DNA of 54,380 nt from JAXMBN01 sp046349875 (GTDB taxonomy: Bacteria; Planctomycetota; Planctomycetia; Pirellulales; Pirellulaceae): the NCBI GenBank assembly GCA_046349875.1, contig JAXMBN010000036.1:1-54380 (forward strand), written 5' to 3'. Positions 27,310 to 37,041 of this stretch are shown here, piece after piece. How positions within the stretch are numbered: position 1 is the stretch's first letter; each line of letters starts with the position of its first letter. The notes beneath the pieces were generated by a model that was given only the letters and a program-made list of their open reading frames with translations, made no database searches and had not been told where the DNA came from. A program made the position numbers and the translations under genes.

Positions 27310-30069
27310 ATGAACACCTACAGTCTCGATTACATCGACGATCTGTACGTTCAGTACATTAAAGATCCTTCCAGTGTATCTGACGTTTGGCGAAAGTACT
27401 TTCAAGAGTTTTCGTTAGCGGCGCAGAATGAGCATGGGGGCGATGGTTATACGACTGCGGTTGCATCGCTCTCGTCCGACCCTGCCACCGAAGAGGCGAT
27501 GTGGTTGGCGCGGATGCAAGATCGAGTGGATCAGCTCGTTCGCGAATATCGCGTACGTGGACACTTGATTGCTCAACTGGACCCGTTGGGGATCGCGCGG
27601 CAACGCCCACCCGAGTTGGATCCCGAGTCGCATGGGTTGACCGAAGCGGACTTGGGCCGACCGTTTACTTGCAACGCGCTACAGTATGTCAATGGCAAGA
27701 CCTTGGGGGACATTCTGCAGAAGCTTCGCAACACCTATTGCCGAAGCATCGGTGCGCAGTTTACTCACATTGATAATCGCAACATTCGCGATTGGTTGCA
27801 GCGCCGCATGGAGAGCACCGAGAATCGATTGGAGCTCTCGCGCGATGTTCAATTGCGCATCTATACACGTTTGGCGGATGCGACGGTTTTTGAAGAATTT
27901 GTTCGCCGCAAGTTCGTCGGAGCCAAGACCTTTTCTCTTGAAGGTGCGGAAAGCCTAATCCCTTTGCTCGATCGAGCTCTCGAAAAGGCGGGCCAACATG
28001 GCGTGCGAAGCGTCGTGCTCGCCATGGCTCACCGCGGACGTATGAATGTTCTTGCGAACATCATGCAAAAGCGAGCACAAAGTATTTTCTGGTCCTTTGA
28101 TGATCCCAATCCCGAGTTGAGCCGAGGTGGCGGAGACGTTCGCTATCACCTGGGATATAGCAGCGATTGGACGACCAGTACGGGTGCCAAGGTACATATC
28201 TCGTTGTGCTTCAATCCAAGTCACTTGGAGTTCGTGAGTCCCGTAGCATTGGGACGATGCCGAGCCAAGCAAGATCGGATTGCAGATAGCAAGCGGTCCG
28301 AAACCATGTCGATTCTCATCCATGGTGATGCATCGTTTGCCGGTGAAGGGGTGGTTCAAGAGACGCTCAACTTGAGTCAGCTCCGCGGCTATCAAACCGG
28401 TGGTACGCTTCACGTTATCATCAACAACCAGATTGGGTTCACCACGGAACCTGAGGAAGGGCGATCGAGCATCTATGCAACCGACGTGGCCAAGATGCTT
28501 CAGATTCCAATCTTCCACGTCAATGGCGAAGATCCTGAAGCGGTGGCGCAAGTCGTCAATTTGGCGATGGATTTCCGTCGCGAATTCAAGCGCGACGTTG
28601 TTATCGACATGTATGCCTATCGAAAGCTGGGGCACAACGAAGGGGATGAGCCTCGATTCACTCAGCCATTGATGTATAGCGCCATCGATCAACGCAAGAG
28701 TGTTCGCGAAAGTTATCTCGATCGCTTGTTGCAGATGGGCGAGCTCAGCCGCGAAGAGGCCGATGCCATCGCCAAGATTCGCTTGGATAAACTGACGAAA
28801 GAGTTTGAACTCGCCAAGAGTGAACCTTTCGTATCCGATGCGCAAACATTGGGTGGATGTTGGTCGGGCTATTTTGGTGGTCCCGAGCCAGAAAATGAAA
28901 CGGTCATCACCGCCTTACCGGAAGTGAGCCTGAAGCGGGTCCTCCATTCGCTGTGCAATTTCCCATCCAACTTCCGGCTCAATAAAAAGTTGCAAAGGTT
29001 CTTTGAACTTCGCAAAGAGATGGCCGAAGGGACGCGGTCGTTGGACTGGGCGTCGGCCGAGTCTTTGGCGTTTGCCACCATCTTGGAAGATGGCCGACAA
29101 GTGCGTCTCTCGGGACAAGACTGCGAACGCGGTACGTTCTCGCAACGTCACGCAGTGTTGCACGATACCGAAGATAACTCCGAGTACATGCCTCTGGCCA
29201 ATCTATCGCCCAAGCAAGGGCGGATCGAGATCATCAATAGTCCACTCTCGGAAGCCGGCGTGCTCGGATTTGAGTATGGGTACAGTTTGGATTTCCCTGA
29301 AGGTTTGGTCGCATGGGAAGCACAGTTCGGTGACTTCTGGAATGTGGCCCAGGTAATCGTCGACCAGTTTATCGTGAGTGCGGAAGACAAGTGGGGACGA
29401 TTGAGCAAACTTGTGATGCTCTTGCCGCACGGCTTCGAAGGCCAAGGACCTGAGCATTGCAGTGCTCGCCTCGAACGTATGCTGATGTCGACGGCGGAAC
29501 ACAATATTCAAGTTTGCCAACCGTCGACTCCGGCACAGTACTACCATCTCTTACGTCGCCAAGTGTATTGGCGATGGAGCAAGCCACTCATCGTGTTGAC
29601 GCCGAAAAGTTTGCTGCGGCATCCGTTGGTGGTTTCACCTTTGAGCGATTTTGTGAGCGGTGGTTTCCAAAAAGTAATTCCAGACGATCGTCCCAAGGGT
29701 TCGCAAACCAAGCGAGTTCTTCTTTGCACAGGTAAAGCGTATTACGAACTGTTTGAAGAGCGGCAAAAGAGAAATCTCGACAATGTCGCCATCGTACGTG
29801 TCGAACAATACTATCCTCTACCTGCTAAGGTTCTCATGGATGTGCTGTCCGAGTATCCGGATGGCACCGACGTTCGATGGTTCCAGGAAGAGCCCGAGAA
29901 CATGGGCGCATGGACGCACATCAAGATGCGATTGGGCGATGCGATTCAGTCGCGATTCCCATTGCGATTGGTATCGCGAGTTGAATCGGCTAGTCCCTCC
30001 ACTGGTTCGGCAAACACGCATAAACTCGAACAACGCGAGATTTTGGATGCTGCTTTTGAAGGCCTCTAA
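27310..30069 (+). CDS. sucA: 2-oxoglutarate dehydrogenase E1 component
   Basis: Protein of 919 residues, close to the usual 920-935. The N-terminal YSLDYIDDLYVQYIKDPSSV is the E2-binding arm typical of sucA. AMAHRGRMNVLAN (from residue 238), GDASFAGEGVVQETLN (from 339) and NNQIGFTT are thiamine-diphosphate-binding landmarks, and AYRKLGHNEGDEPRFTQPLMY is the E1 signature. It decarboxylates 2-oxoglutarate with thiamine diphosphate and passes the succinyl group to the lipoyl arm of E2 (citric acid cycle, cytoplasm). sucB follows after 103 bases. No E3 (lipoamide dehydrogenase) gene is in the window. Confidence 0.97.
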   Translation: MNTYSLDYIDDLYVQYIKDPSSVSDVWRKYFQEFSLAAQNEHGGDGYTTAVASLSSDPATEEAMWLARMQDRVDQLVREYRVRGHLIAQLDPLGIARQRPPELDPESHGLTEADLGRPFTCNALQYVNGKTLGDILQKLRNTYCRSIGAQFTHIDNRNIRDWLQRRMESTENRLELSRDVQLRIYTRLADATVFEEFVRRKFVGAKTFSLEGAESLIPLLDRALEKAGQHGVRSVVLAMAHRGRMNVLANIMQKRAQSIFWSFDDPNPELSRGGGDVRYHLGYSSDWTTSTGAKVHISLCFNPSHLEFVSPVALGRCRAKQDRIADSKRSETMSILIHGDASFAGEGVVQETLNLSQLRGYQTGGTLHVIINNQIGFTTEPEEGRSSIYATDVAKMLQIPIFHVNGEDPEAVAQVVNLAMDFRREFKRDVVIDMYAYRKLGHNEGDEPRFTQPLMYSAIDQRKSVRESYLDRLLQMGELSREEADAIAKIRLDKLTKEFELAKSEPFVSDAQTLGGCWSGYFGGPEPENETVITALPEVSLKRVLHSLCNFPSNFRLNKKLQRFFELRKEMAEGTRSLDWASAESLAFATILEDGRQVRLSGQDCERGTFSQRHAVLHDTEDNSEYMPLANLSPKQGRIEIINSPLSEAGVLGFEYGYSLDFPEGLVAWEAQFGDFWNVAQVIVDQFIVSAEDKWGRLSKLVMLLPHGFEGQGPEHCSARLERMLMSTAEHNIQVCQPSTPAQYYHLLRRQVYWRWSKPLIVLTPKSLLRHPLVVSPLSDFVSGGFQKVIPDDRPKGSQTKRVLLCTGKAYYELFEERQKRNLDNVAIVRVEQYYPLPAKVLMDVLSEYPDGTDVRWFQEEPENMGAWTHIKMRLGDAIQSRFPLRLVSRVESASPSTGSANTHKLEQREILDAAFEGL

Positions 30070-30172
30070 AGCAAACGAGGTTGTGGCGTAGAAGTCGATT
30101 CTTGCCATCCATCTCTAAACCGTATCCATCGTCCTTAAGTTTCCATTCATACGAACATAGAAAATCGATTCA

Positions 30173-31420
30173 ATGATTCCAGTTCACGTACCCGCCGTGG
30201 GTGAAAGCATTCAAGAAGTTCAAATCAGTCAATGGTTGAAGAAAGAGGGCGAGTGGATTGAGGCAGGGGCTGATCTCGTCGAACTCGAGACGGAGAAAGC
30301 GTCGGTCCAAGTTCCTTCGCCAACTTCGGGCGTTCTCAAACGCATCATCAAGAAGCAAGATGAATTCGCCGCTGTCGGAGAACTCATTGCCGAGATCGAA
30401 CCATCGGAGAAGCCTGCTGCTGGATCGGCCGCACCTGCTGCGCCCGCTCAGCCATCGGCATCCGCTCCAGCACCGGCTGGTGAACAGCGGGTCATGCCTG
30501 CAGCCGAGAGAATGCTTGGGGATCATGGACTGAATGCTTCACAAGTACCCGCCACAGGTCCTGGCGGCCGTTTGCTTAAGGAAGACGTGGCCAACTTCGT
30601 GGCTTCATCGGCTTCTGCACCTGCAGCACCAGCTCCTGTAGCCACCCCTGCTCCCGCGCCCGTTGCACGCCCCACCGGCACGTTAGAGATTTCGACTCCA
30701 TCGATTGCCGGTTCAGGATCGCGCATCGAAGAAGTCAAACCGATGAGCATGATTCGTCGGACGATCGCGACGCGTCTTGTACAAGCACAGCAAACGGCGG
30801 CATTGTTGACAACCTTCAACGAAGTCGACATGCAACCTGTGATGAACCTGCGTTCCAAATACAAGGACGCATTCCATGAAAAACACGGCGTGAAGCTAGG
30901 CTTTATGTCGTTCTTTGCCAAAGCCAGTTGCGAAGCGCTCAAACGTTTCCCTGCAGTCAATGCAGAGATTCGTGGCAACAACATCGTCTATCGCCACTAC
31001 TGCGATATCGGCATTGCCATCGGTGGTGGAAAGGGACTCGTCGTTCCTGTTCTTCGCAACGTCGAAAACATGACCTTTGCCGCCGTGGAACGATCGATTG
31101 GCGATTACGCTCGCAAAGCTATGGACAATCGATTGATGCCCGAAGATCTCGAAGGTGGTACCTTCACGATCAGCAACGGTGGAATCTATGGCTCATTGCT
31201 ATCGACCCCGATCGTCAATCCACCTCAAAGTGCCATACTTGGATTGCACTCGATTCAGGATCGGCCCATCGCTTTGAACGGCGAGGTGGTCATTCGTCCC
31301 ATGATGTATTTGGCGTTGACCTATGACCACCGAATCATCGATGGTCGCGAAGCAGTGACCTTTCTGCGAACCATCAAAGAAGTTGTGGAAGATCCAGCGC
31401 GATTGTTCTTGGAACTCTAA
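30173..31420 (+). CDS. sucB: Dihydrolipoyllysine-residue succinyltransferase (E2 of 2-oxoglutarate dehydrogenase)
   Basis: Protein of 415 residues. A lipoyl domain (residues 1-75) carries VELETEKASVQVPSP with the lipoyl lysine K42. An Ala/Pro-rich linker leads to the peripheral-subunit-binding domain (MPAAERMLGDHGLNASQVPATGPGGRLLKEDV, about 107-138), a second Ala/Pro linker, and the catalytic domain (185-415) ending in LTYDHRIIDGREAVTFLR with catalytic H386 and D390. It forms the core of the complex and moves the succinyl group to CoA. Downstream of sucA and before a strong terminator. Confidence 0.96.
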   Translation: MIPVHVPAVGESIQEVQISQWLKKEGEWIEAGADLVELETEKASVQVPSPTSGVLKRIIKKQDEFAAVGELIAEIEPSEKPAAGSAAPAAPAQPSASAPAPAGEQRVMPAAERMLGDHGLNASQVPATGPGGRLLKEDVANFVASSASAPAAPAPVATPAPAPVARPTGTLEISTPSIAGSGSRIEEVKPMSMIRRTIATRLVQAQQTAALLTTFNEVDMQPVMNLRSKYKDAFHEKHGVKLGFMSFFAKASCEALKRFPAVNAEIRGNNIVYRHYCDIGIAIGGGKGLVVPVLRNVENMTFAAVERSIGDYARKAMDNRLMPEDLEGGTFTISNGGIYGSLLSTPIVNPPQSAILGLHSIQDRPIALNGEVVIRPMMYLALTYDHRIIDGREAVTFLRTIKEVVEDPARLFLEL

Positions 31421-31458
31421 GAGGCTCTGCCTCGTTTGAGGCTTGATTGGTAAAAGCA

Positions 31459-31498
31459 AAAGGTCGTGGATCCTTTGGGATTCACGACCTTTTTTTTT
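31459..31498 (+). terminator. Rho-independent terminator of sucA-sucB
   Basis: Stem AAAGGTCGTGGATCC (31459-31473) with GGATTCACGACCTTT (31478-31492), one mismatch/GT pair, four-base loop, then a T run to 31498. It may also help end the convergent lipoprotein transcript. Confidence 0.92.
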
Positions 31499-31540
31499 GA
31501 TCGAGATGTCGAATGATGGGACTCGACGAATCGGGTGCGA

Positions 31541-34180
31541 CTAGTTCTCGAGAGCGCGCGCGGTCACGCTACGTGTGATCGGTTGTTGCATTCCTTCGCT
31601 TAAGACTTCTGCTTGGACTGTAAACTCCATCGGTGCTCGCGGTACAACCTTGAGGATCCATTGGAAGGATTCGCCAGGACGTAGAAACTGAATCGGAGCC
31701 GATCGTGCTACACCCATGGCAGGATAGGTAGAAGGAAGGTTGTATCCGACCGAGTTCAAGCCGGACACTTCAACATTTTCGGTGGCTCGAATTTGAAGAA
31801 CCACAGCCCGCTCATCGGTATTCGATGGATTGCGAACCGTGATATTGTAAGTTGCTGCTTGGTTCGCATAAAAAGGATCGTTGGCGCGAACGATATCGAT
31901 CGTCAGTCCGCCACTTCCTCCACCACCTGGAAGAACCGAATTGTTTGGGTTATTCGGAAGAACAGGATTGGGGTTGTTTGGAAGGACAGGGTTGGGGTTG
32001 TTGCCAGGCATTACCGAGCCACCACCGAGACTGAGTGTAAAGTCTTTCGTAGCGGTTACTCCTTGAGCGGTCACTACGTTGGCTCGCAACGTTCCACTCG
32101 CAGGCAGGTTGCCACCCACTTGCGATGGCGCGAACTCAACCAAAAATTCTTTGCGATCACCGGGATTGATCGCCGCGGGGGCTCGCCATGCCAAGCGGCG
32201 TCGCGCCGAATCGTCGGTAACACCTTGTGAGGCCTGACGCGGTTCGATGTTTCCGTCGTAAAGTACTTCCAACTGAATGTCGCTGATGGGTGTTTGGCCA
32301 GAGTTGCCAACGACGATCTTGACCTCGCGTCGATCTCGAGTGGCGAGGTCTTGCGGATTACCTACGGGGACGATGTCGACCGAAACGCCGGGGATCTTTT
32401 GTACCGCTTGCATGCCGCGAGCCGTTGCTTGTGTCTTGCCGAGGACCGCTTCGTTGGAAGAAACGATGAGTTCGGCATTGAGTTGTCCTTCGCGGCGAAT
32501 CACGTAGCGAAGCGCAAGTTCGCGACGCTGACCTGGCGCCAAGAAAGGAATCTCTTGTTCGACTCGATTCTGATTGGTGGAAGCTTCTTGAAGTCCGGGA
32601 TCGCTATTGACCCGCAGCTTGATATTGTTGAGTGCCGAGTTGCCCGAGTTCACCACAACGATATTGAATTGCACTTCTTTGCCGACTTCGGCCTGCCCAA
32701 CATTGTCCGATGGAACCATGCTCACTTGAACTGAAGGTTGGGCGATGCGAATGTTGAGAGGACGCGTATCTTCGGCAACGATCGAGCCCGGGCCTTGTCC
32801 CGCGACTCCACGTCCAGCAAAGATCATGCGTACATCGCCAAAGCCGGAGGGACGAACGACGATCGAAACGTCCAGTCGACGGCGCGGCTCCATGGGACCG
32901 ATCCGCCAAATGCGAGACTGAGGCAGGATCTGTCCATTGTTTGCATTGATCTCGGGCGAGATGGAAACGATTTCCATGCCGGAGGGAACGTCGACCCGAA
33001 ATTCGGTGTTCTCGGAAACCAAGTCTCCGACGTTGCTCAGACTGGCGTGGTAGGTCATCAATTCGCCTGGGACACCGAACTCCGGTCCTGCTGCTTGCAC
33101 AAGCAGTTTCGGAGCACTCCATGTGACTGGTACCTGACGTTGGGCCAACGTCATCTCGGCAATCCGATTCTCATTGTCGGCAGGTTTGACGACTTCGATC
33201 GACACAATGGCTGCGTTCGGACCGCCGCTCACATTGACCAACTGCGCGGTGGCTCGGCCATCTCTATCGACGATAGCTTCGTGGACCGCGGCATCGTTCG
33301 GCGCAAACTTTGCAATCTCAGGATTGAGCGATCGATAGATGACTTTCCAACCCTCCGCACCGACGAATCCTTCGCTTCGAAAGACTTGCGTAACGAGTGT
33401 AGCGGGTTGACCGTTGAGTGCAGTGACTGGATCGGGAAAAGTGTATCCCGCATCGATCCAATAGATCGTCGCTGTTTGACGTCGGCGATCCCAAATCTCG
33501 CTATCGGGTGCCAGGACGGTTACCTTGCTCATTCCTTCTGTCGGACTGGAGATACTCAACCATGTTTGTCCCTTCTTGAGAATCAAGTCATCATCACGAC
33601 ATTCGGTACCGCGAGTGATAATCGTCTCTGAGGAACTCGTTCGCCCTTTGGCGTAGTCGACGTCCCGTTTCTCAACCTTGACCTTGGTATGCCATTGCTG
33701 AAGAGGTTTTCCTTTGAGATCATCTCCCACCTCGATGAACGTGCCGACGCTATCGGGAGACAACATCCACTCCAGCGGTTCTTTCGTCATCAAATAGCCA
33801 TCTTCACCGCAGATCCCTGCAAGCAACACCACTTCGCCACCTACCGGAGCCACGATGCGAGTCGGGGTCATGAGGATTTGACCTCGCTCCCCTTTGTCCG
33901 CTAGAAGTTTGCTGCAGCAGGACTTGCAAAGAGGATTGCGACAGTTGCCGGTTCCATCCAAACAAGCGGGAGGAGTCGGAGGCGTCTGATAGGCTGGATC
34001 AGGAAAGATGCCAGATCGCGTTGGAAGTCCATTGCGATCGGTATGCGTGAAGACATCCGACAGGCCCACGCGATAAGGTTCGGGAAGAAAGATTCTTTGC
34101 CCAGTCGGATCGATGCGAGGAATCGATAGAGTTTGACAACCTACGAGCAGAAAGCACGACAAGAGGAGAATGCATCGCAT
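31541..34180 (-). CDS. Large lipoprotein with DUF11/CARDB-like repeats
   Basis: Protein of 879 residues from ATG 34180, which has GGAAGGG just upstream; the 34-residue extension to 34282 is polar and non-conserved. The signal MRCILLLSCFLLVGC ends in a lipobox (LVGC). A Cys-rich stretch follows (CLDGTGNCRNPLCKSCCSK). The rest is a chain of immunoglobulin-like DUF11/CARDB domains (MTYHASLSNVGDLVSENTEF; VQFNIVVVNSGNSALNNIKL; REVKIVVGNSGQTPISDIQL; ATYNITVRNPSNTDERAVVL), with an Asn/Pro linker of NNPNPVLP repeats before the last one. Probably an outer-surface structural or adhesive protein. Divergent from another Cys-rich lipoprotein. Confidence 0.88.
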   Translation of the reverse strand: MRCILLLSCFLLVGCQTLSIPRIDPTGQRIFLPEPYRVGLSDVFTHTDRNGLPTRSGIFPDPAYQTPPTPPACLDGTGNCRNPLCKSCCSKLLADKGERGQILMTPTRIVAPVGGEVVLLAGICGEDGYLMTKEPLEWMLSPDSVGTFIEVGDDLKGKPLQQWHTKVKVEKRDVDYAKGRTSSSETIITRGTECRDDDLILKKGQTWLSISSPTEGMSKVTVLAPDSEIWDRRRQTATIYWIDAGYTFPDPVTALNGQPATLVTQVFRSEGFVGAEGWKVIYRSLNPEIAKFAPNDAAVHEAIVDRDGRATAQLVNVSGGPNAAIVSIEVVKPADNENRIAEMTLAQRQVPVTWSAPKLLVQAAGPEFGVPGELMTYHASLSNVGDLVSENTEFRVDVPSGMEIVSISPEINANNGQILPQSRIWRIGPMEPRRRLDVSIVVRPSGFGDVRMIFAGRGVAGQGPGSIVAEDTRPLNIRIAQPSVQVSMVPSDNVGQAEVGKEVQFNIVVVNSGNSALNNIKLRVNSDPGLQEASTNQNRVEQEIPFLAPGQRRELALRYVIRREGQLNAELIVSSNEAVLGKTQATARGMQAVQKIPGVSVDIVPVGNPQDLATRDRREVKIVVGNSGQTPISDIQLEVLYDGNIEPRQASQGVTDDSARRRLAWRAPAAINPGDRKEFLVEFAPSQVGGNLPASGTLRANVVTAQGVTATKDFTLSLGGGSVMPGNNPNPVLPNNPNPVLPNNPNNSVLPGGGGSGGLTIDIVRANDPFYANQAATYNITVRNPSNTDERAVVLQIRATENVEVSGLNSVGYNLPSTYPAMGVARSAPIQFLRPGESFQWILKVVPRAPMEFTVQAEVLSEGMQQPITRSVTARALEN

Positions 34181-34633
34181 TCCCTTCCAAGCCCGTTGGC
34201 TTGAGCGTCCTTGGCATCCGAATTCCTTCGGTGCTCGCGTTACCTCGTGTCGCGAATCCATCGTGCGTTGCCTGAACTCCAATCGGCAGCATTTCCTGCG
34301 AATCGAAGGGATTCAACGCGAAAGCGAAGCGCGAACGATCCCTGCGACTCTGATTCTCCGTCTACCGTAGGATAGCCGATGGTTGGTGACACTCGGAAAA
34401 AACATGGCTAGATCGAGTTCAAATCTACCGAGTGTGGTCACGACATGACGAAGAGGCAAACCCTAGCGTTCGACGGCAAAGAGTGTCGATCCGGCAAAGT
34501 CGACACAACGCATTCGATGAGAGGTGAGGATCAGTGCCAAGGTGGGATCGGTCGATAAGGAAGAAGGTGATCCGAAGAGTTCCGATGGAATGGACCAGGA
34601 ACCGCGGGATTGCGTTATGTTGAAGGTGCAGGG
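34181..34633. other. Divergent intergenic region with an inverted repeat
   Basis: This 450-base gap should hold promoters of both lipoprotein genes. An inverted repeat TGACACTCGG (34387-34396) and CCGAGTGT-GGTCA (34428-34440) with a 31-base spacer is the only clear structure; it could be an operator pair or a hairpin. Confidence 0.45.
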
Positions 34634-35035
34634 ATGCGCAGTGCAATGAAGTCGATACAGGTCTTGGGTCTGTTACTTCTCGGCCTGAGCGCGAGTGGAT
34701 GTCGTACGGTGCTGCCTACGTGCACGTGTAGCCAACTATGGCCCACCTACATCGGCCAGCAAGCCGATCAAAACTATGCGCAGCACCACGGGTGTGTACC
34801 AGGTACTTGTCGATGCGGCGTGGGAAACCCTAAGCAGGATTATTATCAAGGGTATCACCGAGGGTTTGTCGAGCAAGCCTCTTGCCGCATGGGGGTAACG
34901 CCTTGCCCTAACACTCTGTGCGGATGGCAGTGGATCGAGCGAGGGCATCCGCAACCGGCAACGCCATCTTATGCACAGGGTTACGCATCCGGACAGATGG
35001 ATGGGGCTAGCCAGCCTTTGGTGGGCAACCGATAA
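34634..35035 (+). CDS. Small Cys-rich lipoprotein of unknown function
   Basis: Protein of 133 residues. The signal SIQVLGLLLLGLSASGC ends in a clear lipobox. The mature part is rich in Cys, Tyr, Gln and Gly (CTCSQLWPTYIGQQADQNYA; CVPGTCRCGVG; YYQGYHRGFVEQASC; PCPNTLCGWQW; YAQGYASGQMDGA). The repeated YxxGYxxG pattern resembles small planctomycete surface proteins. The ATG 34634 has AAGG and GCAGGG upstream; ATG 34646 is an alternative. Convergent with the GT-C-like gene, whose stop lies 52 bases away. No known family. Confidence 0.75.
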   Translation: MRSAMKSIQVLGLLLLGLSASGCRTVLPTCTCSQLWPTYIGQQADQNYAQHHGCVPGTCRCGVGNPKQDYYQGYHRGFVEQASCRMGVTPCPNTLCGWQWIERGHPQPATPSYAQGYASGQMDGASQPLVGNR

Positions 35036-35086
35036 CCGTTGCAAGAAGGAGCTCTCGCAATCTCGATGTTGGCAGGCCGCCAGAAA

Positions 35087-36667
35087 TCATTGCAGAGAGG
35101 TTGCGGGCTGGAAGAGAGCGTAGGCTTGGTCTCGATATTCCAATTGCCAGCCAATCTCATCGGTGATCGACGAATGCTCTAGAGCTTCCAGCAAGGGGCT
35201 TGTGGTAGGTACTAGAATTGCATCGGGACGAAATTCACGAAGCACTTCTTCCCATCCCGACTCTGCTCGATAGAGTCGATTATGTTTGGGAAGAACGTCG
35301 TCGCGATAGGCTACTTCATAACGCCCGTCGACCGAAACGAACACCTGTGGGTGAAGAGTCCAGCTGACGTACGACCCTGCATGGAAGGGTGTTACGAGTT
35401 TGCCATGGAATCCAGTCGTACGAAGGTGTTCGACGGCATCGACAGGGTAGCAATGCGGGGACTCTGCGAGCGTTCTTGGTAGAGTGACTTGAAAGTGACT
35501 AGGTATCCACGCCATCAACAAGCAGATACCCGATACGAAGGTAGATACCCAGATCACTCGCTGACGGTCTCGATGCAGCATCTGCAAGATCCAATGGCCC
35601 AAAGGTGTGCTCGAGATCCATGAGGGAACAATCATAAGCCAAAGCACTCCATACAACGCACCATGGCGTAGATGCTTTAAGGACATGTAGGCCGAGAGAA
35701 CGAGGATGAGGAGTCCGAAACATCGGTCCCAACGACGCGAACGAAAGCCATACACTGCGAGGGCGATTGATCCTGTGTAGCAGACAAGAGTCCATTCAGG
35801 TTGGTAGGTTTTCCACAGCGGCTGCCATTCGAGCATGGTTGGCCGTGGCATCGTGATGGCTCGAATCAAGTACGGAATGTAGTCGGTACCCCATGGATTG
35901 AGGCAAGCGCCAATAAGAATGACAGGAATGAGCAGCACCAGATGCCATGTCGCGGAGAAAGATCGCATCCAATCGAAACGTGGTAGTTGATGGGTCGTAC
36001 TTTTGTTGATCCCAGTCAAAACAAATCGTTCGATGCCGTGGCAGCCAAGCATCGCGATCCCAACGACAAATCCTGCATGCACGTTGAGCCAAATCACGTA
36101 GAACGCGATCCAAGCAAGGATCCAAGCTCGTGAACCTCGTAGATCGTATCGTTGCATGACCCACTGCGCTGCAATTGCAACCATGGTAAACATCCCGGCT
36201 CGCAAGGTTGAAAACCCAACCCAGATGACCGGAAAGATGATGGGAGCGAGCATGGCCAAGACGATCGGGTGAGCTCCCGACATACGCGCACCACGGTAGA
36301 CGAGCAATCCAAGAATGACCAAGCAAAACCCTTTCAGCACTCCAATGCCCACAAAAGGGTCGGTGCTGAAAAAGGTGAAGAGGTAGAGTATCGCTCCCAT
36401 CCCCCATTCATGATGGACCGCAGGCGATACCGTGGGAGTGAAGGCGAAGACGTCGCTGTGTGGAAACGATCCCGTTTGATGCCAATAGCGAATCATCGCC
36501 ATCTCGTGAAACGCATCGTGGGTCAAGGGATGGAGTCGAGCTATCCAGGCCATGAACAGGCAGGCACAGGCCATCAACAACCAAAAAGCGAGGTCCACAT
36601 CGTGTCGACGCCCGATGCCCAATTGGCGTCGCAGTATCGTATTCCATCGTGTGGCAAGCGTATTCAA
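35087..36667 (-). CDS. Polytopic membrane protein, GT-C glycosyltransferase-like
   Basis: Protein of 526 residues with about ten membrane segments followed by a soluble C-terminal domain of roughly 130 residues. The first outer loop has THDAFHEMAMIRYW (D51, H54, E55), an acidic motif in the place where GT-C glycosyltransferases carry their catalytic Asp. The C-terminal part HPQVFVSVDGRYEVAYRDDVLPKHNRLYRA is seen in hypothetical membrane proteins of planctomycetes and other phyla. A role in transferring sugars from lipid carriers is plausible but inferred. Heptamer arrays lie just upstream of its start. Confidence 0.75.
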   Translation of the reverse strand: MNTLATRWNTILRRQLGIGRRHDVDLAFWLLMACACLFMAWIARLHPLTHDAFHEMAMIRYWHQTGSFPHSDVFAFTPTVSPAVHHEWGMGAILYLFTFFSTDPFVGIGVLKGFCLVILGLLVYRGARMSGAHPIVLAMLAPIIFPVIWVGFSTLRAGMFTMVAIAAQWVMQRYDLRGSRAWILAWIAFYVIWLNVHAGFVVGIAMLGCHGIERFVLTGINKSTTHQLPRFDWMRSFSATWHLVLLIPVILIGACLNPWGTDYIPYLIRAITMPRPTMLEWQPLWKTYQPEWTLVCYTGSIALAVYGFRSRRWDRCFGLLILVLSAYMSLKHLRHGALYGVLWLMIVPSWISSTPLGHWILQMLHRDRQRVIWVSTFVSGICLLMAWIPSHFQVTLPRTLAESPHCYPVDAVEHLRTTGFHGKLVTPFHAGSYVSWTLHPQVFVSVDGRYEVAYRDDVLPKHNRLYRAESGWEEVLREFRPDAILVPTTSPLLEALEHSSITDEIGWQLEYRDQAYALFQPATSLQ

Positions 36668-36690
36668 GATCGTTCTTAGCCTTTTAGTCC

Positions 36691-36776
<86 letters not shown>

Positions 36777-37041
36777 CTTCAAACTTCGACCGCTCAATCA
36801 TGCGCTCCAATTGAAACGCATCGATCCGGTCGGTTTGGAGATGCTAGCAAAACAATAGCGACGCTAGCGATCGTAAGGTTTTTGACGGTTTTTACGAACT
36901 TTGGCTCAAGATTGACCTAGGCTCGTCAAACGCGAACGCATTAGACTTCCACCCTCGCACCGGGAGGGCACTTGGACGTGCCAATGAATCTTCCGGGATA
37001 AGACCAAGGATTGGTCGTCTCACGTTATGGAGAATATGCGC

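Noticed and set aside
26957..27313. 118-codon plus-strand frame just before sucA
   Set aside because: No homology recognised, and it overlaps the sucA start; probably leader sequence.
27955..28845. 296-codon open frame on the minus strand inside sucA
   Set aside because: It is antisense to the fully conserved sucA frame and its translation matches no family I know; long antisense frames are common in this codon usage.
32738..33631. 297-codon plus-strand frame inside the DUF11/CARDB lipoprotein gene
   Set aside because: Antisense to a clearly coding frame; no start signal and no recognisable motif.
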